From Brachionus plicatilis (taxonomy: Eukaryota; Rotifera; Eurotatoria; Ploima; Brachionidae), in the NCBI GenBank assembly GCA_010279815.1, contig QEOQ01000316.1:1332345-1396344 (forward strand): a DNA stretch of 64,000 bases, written 5' to 3'. Positions within the stretch are counted from its first letter, which is position 1. The number at the start of each line of letters is the position of its first letter. Shown here piece by piece: positions 58,597 through 64,000 of the stretch. The position numbers and the translations under genes are program-made. Below the pieces are notes generated by a model. The model saw only the letters and a list, made by a program, of their open reading frames with translations, searched no databases and had not been told where the DNA came from.

Positions 58597-59553
58597 ATGA
58601 AGTTAATTGAAATCATAATTTTAAGTATATGCTTGTCAAAATGCATTTGTCAAATTAATCCAATAATAGCAGAATGGACCAAGTCGACCGGCTCAGGATA
58701 TGGTGGTTTCAATACAAATGTTTACAAAATAGAGTATTCTTCTAGCTATGTTTGGGTTAGCACAAATAGCATACCAAGTTTTTCGATCGGCCCATGGGCT
58801 AATAATCCCAATAATGCTAAAGGAATGGATTATACCTTTCAATTTCCGCTAAATCCAACATATAATATTGGGACCCCAACAAAAGTTCCTTTAGGACACA
58901 TTGGTTTATGGATAAATGGAGTAAGCGTTTTTAATGCAGATGATGGAATGACTTACAACAATTTGGGAGTATGGAAAAGAAATGCTTACATTTGGGAAGG
59001 GGTTTCTTTTGATTCGTGTAAAGGACATCCAAATGGGAAAAGTGAATACCATATGCATATCAGCTCAGGTTGCTTGTACAATACAAGCGCATCACATCAT
59101 TCACCTTTGATTGGATTTGCTTTTGATGGTTTTCCAATTTACGGTCCCTATGGTTATTCATCTGCTAATGATTCAAGCTCATCAATCAAGAGAATAGAGA
59201 CTAGTTACAAACTTAGAAGTATAACAGATAGAACTAGCCTCCCTGATGGAACAGTTCTTGATTCAACTTATTATGGACCATCAATCGCTTCTTATAATTT
59301 ATCTAGTTTTATAGAAGATTATGAATATCAGACTGGTTATGGTGATTTGGATGAATATAATGGAAGATATTGCAAGACACCTGAATATCCCAATGGTATT
59401 TATGCTTACTTCATTGCCACTGATTCGTCTTTAACTCCTATTTATCCTTTTGTTGTTGGTCATTACTACAGAGGAAATATTTTACCCGGTAACACTGGAC
59501 CCAATTCGGGAAAATTGTCAGCTGCTAAAGCAACTGTTTATTTTGAAAACTAA
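58597..59553 (+). CDS. Secreted YHYH-domain protein
   Basis: A single-exon gene of 318 aa. A classical signal peptide (MKLIEIIILSICLSKCICQ) precedes a beta-rich secreted domain. Central motifs are CKGHPNGKSEYHMHISSGCL, then HHSPLIGFAFDGFPIYGPYG, matching the YHYH family (H-P....G.YH.H...C and (L/I)GFA.DG(F/Y)PIYGP). A C-terminal DLDEYNGRYCKTPEYPNGIY and YFIATD follow, then a predicted strand to the stop. The family is common in bacteria, algae and some marine invertebrates; its function is not established, though the conserved His cluster suggests metal binding. The lack of introns, unlike its neighbours, may reflect retroposition or horizontal origin. Codon composition is like its neighbours. 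Confidence 0.85.
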   Translation: MKLIEIIILSICLSKCICQINPIIAEWTKSTGSGYGGFNTNVYKIEYSSSYVWVSTNSIPSFSIGPWANNPNNAKGMDYTFQFPLNPTYNIGTPTKVPLGHIGLWINGVSVFNADDGMTYNNLGVWKRNAYIWEGVSFDSCKGHPNGKSEYHMHISSGCLYNTSASHHSPLIGFAFDGFPIYGPYGYSSANDSSSSIKRIETSYKLRSITDRTSLPDGTVLDSTYYGPSIASYNLSSFIEDYEYQTGYGDLDEYNGRYCKTPEYPNGIYAYFIATDSSLTPIYPFVVGHYYRGNILPGNTGPNSGKLSAAKATVYFEN

Positions 59554-59832
59554 TCTTCTTGATCTAAAAAAAATCATTCCAACTAAGAGAATAATTAGAT
59601 TAAATGATTTTTTTGGAAAATAAAATTTGAATGATTATAAATGATACTTTATTTTAAAGATTTTTTATAGAGTAAAAAGTCATGTATTAAAAACTTAATG
59701 AAATCAAAAAAAGAAAGAAAAAATTTAATAATTTATTAAATTTAAATGCTAAATTAGAGCTTGGATAATTAGATTAATTAAAAAAAATAACAAAATTAAA
59801 GGAAACAAAATTTTAAAAATTAAAAAAAAATA
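59554..59832. other. Short intergenic region between convergent genes
   Basis: AT-rich 3' flanks of the YHYH gene and the ZNFX1-type gene. No feature was seen. Confidence 0.5.
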
Positions 59833-62800
59833 TTAACGTAACAAAGCAGTGGGCCATGCTGGACGAGAAGCACCATCCATTTCACTTGCCAATTGGTTGC
59901 CCGTTACAATTTGATGATTAAAACCACCAATTTCAGCATTACAATCGGGACATTTTGTTTTTTCCATTGCTCCTCCGCATTCACCAATACAATAGACATG
60001 ACCATTGGGACACTTATACCAGTGTCCGGGCGATAGACCAATTGCTTGTACAATCATTGATTTTTCTTCTTTACTTAGTTCAGTTTTAAGCAATGGCGCC
60101 AATTCATTTAAAAAATTTTTGACTTCATCTCTAACTTTATCAAATCTTATCACATTTTTTACAAGCAAATCTTCTAATTTTGATAAAATAGTCAAAGCCT
60201 CATCAGGTAAATTTGGAATTTTAAGAGCGAGATTAGTCATGCGCTCAAGCTCTACAATATTCGCAACTCGATCCAACTCGATGTTAATTTCCCTTAACTT
60301 TTGTCCTTCTTTCAACATCAACAACTCATTTCTTCGTGTTTTCAAAGAATCAAAAATTTTTTCAATTTCAAATTTGAAATGCTCTTTTTGGTCTACGAAA
60401 TCATTGAATCCATTTTCCTGGACACTTTTTTGAATTTTTTTTATTCTCAAATAAATATTCCAAGTGTTTTGGATCGCGGCAAGAGAATTAAATGACAAAT
60501 CTTTTTTCAGCACTCTTTTAATATTCTCAATTACAAAAAAATCCATAAATTTATCCTCTTTTGTTAATAAATACTCTTCTAGGTGTTTTTTTAATTTTTG
60601 GAAGATTCTTTTATTTTCTATTTTGTCTCCAAAATGCTTTAATTTTATCTCATTTATTGCTTTCAGTTGAGTTTTGATCACATTTGCATAACGCTTACTT
60701 TTTCTTATCGGAGTTTTACACTTTGGACACTGGGGCAGTTGAATTGAATTGGAAAAGTTGTTGTTCTCATCTGAATATCTGGTATTGATCCAATTATCCA
60801 TTCCGGATACTTCAACTACATGTGAACACTCTTCCAAGATAATAAATCGTGCATCTGGCTCGTCTTCATCACCGAAAAATATTTCACTAACTTGATTTTG
60901 GTGACAAATACGGCACAAAGGTGGACATTTTTCACCACATAGGCCAATGCAATCATGTTTGCATTTTAGCTTTTTACCGCATGGTTCATTGCATGGCTTG
61001 CGATCACAGAGCTCATGACACAATTTTTTACACTTGGAATGTTGACATGATATTTTGCATTTTTCTTTACAATCAGCGCATGGTTCAGAGCATATTTGTT
61101 TGCATTTTGAATGATCACATTCGTTTTGACATATTTCTTTACAAGGTTCACATTGTTTAGAGCATGGTACTGAGCATTGGTGACCACAAAAAAGTATTCG
61201 GTCACATTTTTGCACACAACTTTGATGCAAGAGTCCTCCAAGGCAAGATCCACATGTACCATTGCATTTATGACCACAATCAAGTTTTTCACCACATGGT
61301 ATTGCACATTTAATTAAATAGGTCCATTTGGGATCCGAGCAATTAACAGTTACATTTGATTTGTGAACACAGGGTGAACGCACATTTATTTTGGTCATAC
61401 ATTTACCACAATCAAGTAGTTGACATTTTTTTGTGCATTTATGTCCACATGAAAGAATTTTTTCACAAATTGATGTACAATATTTTTTAATAGGCTCAGT
61501 GTCACAACGTATTTTGATCGTATGGCCACACTCAACTATTTCTTTATCGACCAAAACAGAACACTTATTACATTGGTGTTCTTTGCCGCATTTTTGTTTA
61601 CACAAATGGCCACAATTTTCCATTTTTTTATCACAATTTTTTTGACACTCATAACTTGTGTGATCTTGGTCAAAGTTTCCATGACATTTGAGTGCACACA
61701 CATGTCCACACTTGAGTCTAAAATTACATGGTAATAAGCATCCACCGTCAGGTCTTTTATCAAAATCTTTTGGTTCAATAGCTTCCAAGTCATTTTGAGG
61801 ATGAGAACCACAAGTTAAACTCAACGAACGACCAAAATGATTATTTGATTTAACATTTTCGACTACAGATTTCCAAATATCTCTTTTTTCTGATTCTGTT
61901 ATAAATTGAAAATTTCCAATAACAAACAAACCATGTCTAGCTCTGGACAAAGCCACACAAACTCTATTTTTAATGCTCAAAAATCCAATTTTTCCATCTA
62001 AATTTGAACGCACAAGAGAAAGCAAAATAATGTCATTTTCTTCTCCTTGGTAATTGTCCACAGTGCTTACTTTGATCAATTTTAGGCCCAAATTACGCAA
62101 TCTCTTTTTTATTTCACTAAGTTGACCCAAGTACATTGTTAAAACAGTTATTTTGGACTGATCATATCCTTGTTTAGTCAAATACAAGCTTAACTTGGCC
62201 AAATATTCAGCTTCAAAGATGTTCGACTTGGTCGTGCTGTCAGCAGTGATTCTTTCTAGTTGATTATGGTCAATAAAATAAATGCTTTTCTTAAGTCCTT
62301 TAACAGTGGGATGTGAATTTACAGAAGGATCATTATTTATTGTTTCCTCATAAAAATGTTTCATTAAAACACTAATCTCTGGCCTCATCCGGTGTTGATT
62401 ATTTAGCATGACTCTTTTGGTGTTATTGTTAATTAGTCTCTCAAACAAAGACACATCTAGTTGGTATTGAGTTGCCAATGTGTACACCGCTGGATTTGGT
62501 CTTAGTTGCACGTGATCTCCAATTAGGATCAAATGTTCACAATGCTTGGACAAAGCGCTCACTATATGAGCTTCAAATACTTCTGCTGCTTCTTCTACAA
62601 TGATAATACGAGGTCCAATGTCTTTGAGTACCGAGTGATACCTTGATGAACCAGTAGTTGTCATTGCAATTATGTAGGCATCTTGCATTATTGATCTATC
62701 TTCTTGCAATCGTAATTCTTGCATTTGGTTTATTTCATTATTATACTCATTGCATAATTGTTTAATTTTTTCCTCTTGTTCATTTTTATATTTATTAACC

Positions 62801-63838
62801 CAGTGGAAATAAAGCAAGTGTCTCTGAGTGTAATCAAGGCGCCAAATATTTGGACAATTTTCAATCAGACTCAAGTCATTGTTCGAATATTGATTGGAAG
62901 TTTTTGCGAAAATTTTTTCCAAAGTTGTTTCTAATTTCTCAAAATCAGCGTCTATTACTTTTTTACCTTTCTTTACTTTCCATTTGCCTTCTTTTGAATA
63001 GCCCATTTGATATCTGTATGTTTTAATCATATCATATAATTCTTCTTTTTTCAATAATTCCTTTGTATCCAAGTTTAATACTTTAGTGGATGCAAAGTCA
63101 TCAAAGTTATCATCTAAAATTCTTTCTTTATTAAAATTATCATCCTCCTCTTCGGAATCAGGCTCAGCCAAATTAGGTTGCTCATTATTTTGAATAAGTT
63201 CCTTTGATTCTTCTTCTTGGTCTTGGTCAGCGTTTAGACCAGTTACAAATTGTCCATGTAATTCTTCTGTCAATTCAAAATTATCCAATTCCTCAACAAA
63301 GTCCTCTTCGTCAAAGTCAAGTAAGCCAAGCCAATCAATAAGATAAAAGTTAAGATCAATATCTTTGTCATTTCTTCTATGATTAATTAATAACTGATCC
63401 AAATGCAAAGGATTAATGTAATTTTTAAGTTTTTGAATTGTTAAAATAGCTTGGCAATTAAAGATTAGATCTAAAGTTCTTGAAACAGAAGCTAAATTTT
63501 CTTTTAAAGTTGAAATTTTTCGATATTGATTTACAATGTTATAATAAATAGTTCTATCAATTTGACGTTTGCTCTTTAAACTTTGTTTCAAATTTTTGAG
63601 TAAAAAAGGTTCCAAACTTTCGGATTTAGACCGACCACCAACACGAACAACACCACTTGTTAATTTGCATTCATCTATGCAATACTCCAAAAATTGATCC
63701 AAAGCATGGTTGGTATAGCAAATCATTAGAATTGGCTTGTGTCTTTCATTGGGTCTGTTCCACCATGAGTGCTTGTTATCCAACAGAAATTTAACAAGCT
63801 TTACACCTAAAAAGGTTTTTCCAGTACCGGGTGGTCTT
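59833..63838 (-). CDS. ZNFX1: ZNFX1-type SF1 helicase with NFX1 zinc fingers (5' partial)
   Basis: One large exon of about 1335 codons; the 5' part runs out of the window. It starts after an AG acceptor at 63839-63840 with the Walker A motif PPGTGKTFLGVKL. UPF1-like helicase motifs follow: IMICYTNHALDQFLE (Ia), IIIVEEAAEVFEAHIV (II), LILIGDHVQLRPNP (III), NNQHRMRPEISVLM (IV), STVDNYQGEENDIILLSLVR (V) and VCVALSRARHGLFVIGN (VI). Then come at least seven NFX1-type fingers (CGHVCALKC, CGHLCKQKC, CGHKCTKKC, CGHKCNGTC, CGHQCSVPC, CKHDCIGLC) and a C-terminal RZ-type finger (GHWYKCPNGHVYCIGECGGA, then CPDC). This order is that of ZNFX1, an RNA helicase linked to dsRNA sensing in mammals and small-RNA inheritance in nematodes. 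No key helicase residue is lost. Confidence 0.95.
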
Positions 63839-64000
63839 AGAAAAAAAATTTTAATTTAGAAAAAATTAATCAATAGTATTGGTTAATTATTTAATTTTAA
63901 GTATTCTTTTATTAATTAAAAAAAAAAGTAAGACAATTATTTGGAAGATACCTTTTGAAATTGCAATTTAAAAAAAATAAATGCAATTAGTCTATGCATG
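63839..64000 (-). other. Upstream intron of the ZNFX1-type gene
   Basis: On the minus strand a donor-like AAAAG|GTATCT at about 63951 and the acceptor CTAAG at 63839 frame an intron of about 110 bp. The bases before the donor are too few to assign an exon with confidence. Confidence 0.4.

Overview
The window is eukaryotic and animal-type. It is very AT-rich, uses the standard code, and its genes are broken by many short GT-AG introns, mostly 45-60 bp. There are two tRNA genes, several fossil or miniature transposons and one assembly gap (N at 21645-22059). The gene set (BRCA2, iRhom, ABCD3, FAM199X, SPCS1, ZNFX1, a rhodopsin-family GPCR) is metazoan. The composition and tiny introns suggest a small-bodied protostome, for example a monogonont rotifer. 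That placement is inference; no single sequence proves it.

Layout. 1-10 kb: ChaC-type glutathione cyclotransferase (-), FAM199X homologue (+), myotrophin (-) and a CXorf65-like protein (-). 10.7-13.8 kb: a complete 14-exon peroxisomal ABCD3/PMP70 transporter (-). 14.3-26 kb: two iRhom (inactive rhomboid) genes in tandem (+), separated by about 6.5 kb of mobile-element debris and the gap. 26-34.8 kb: three DNA-synthesis or repair genes side by side, thymidylate synthase (-), primase small subunit PRIM1 (-) and a compact BRCA2 (+), the last with a tRNA-Thr(AGU) gene inside an intron. 35.8-36.4 kb: a decayed partial copy of the BRCA2 C-terminal exons. 36.9-38.5 kb: a TIR transposon with a perfect 8-bp target duplication. 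38.7-40.6 kb: a GPCR (-). 42.3-43.4 kb: transaldolase (-), then tRNA-Lys(UUU) and a piggyBac-like element. 45-50.8 kb: gene-poor, with LINE fossils. 50.8-57.3 kb: three paralogous RDH-type short-chain dehydrogenases (+, +, -) with a small CaaX-ending protein between the second and third. 57.7-59.6 kb: SPCS1 and an intronless secreted YHYH-domain protein. 59.8-64 kb: the 3' part of a ZNFX1-type helicase (-), running off the window.

The most notable points are these. (i) The iRhom pair is a patchwork: blocks that are nearly identical, introns included, are embedded in strongly diverged exons, which suggests recent gene conversion. (ii) BRCA2 is about 1068 aa, with five BRC repeats on a strict 36-37 residue pitch and almost no tower insertion; it hosts a tRNA gene and has a nearby pseudogene remnant. 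(iii) There are several unannotated mobile elements with clear TIRs and target-site duplications, including a 1.4-kb foldback element built on a GGGGGTCAG motif. Exon joins were worked out by hand from reading frame, GT/AG sites and family alignment remembered from well-known homologues; no search was run.
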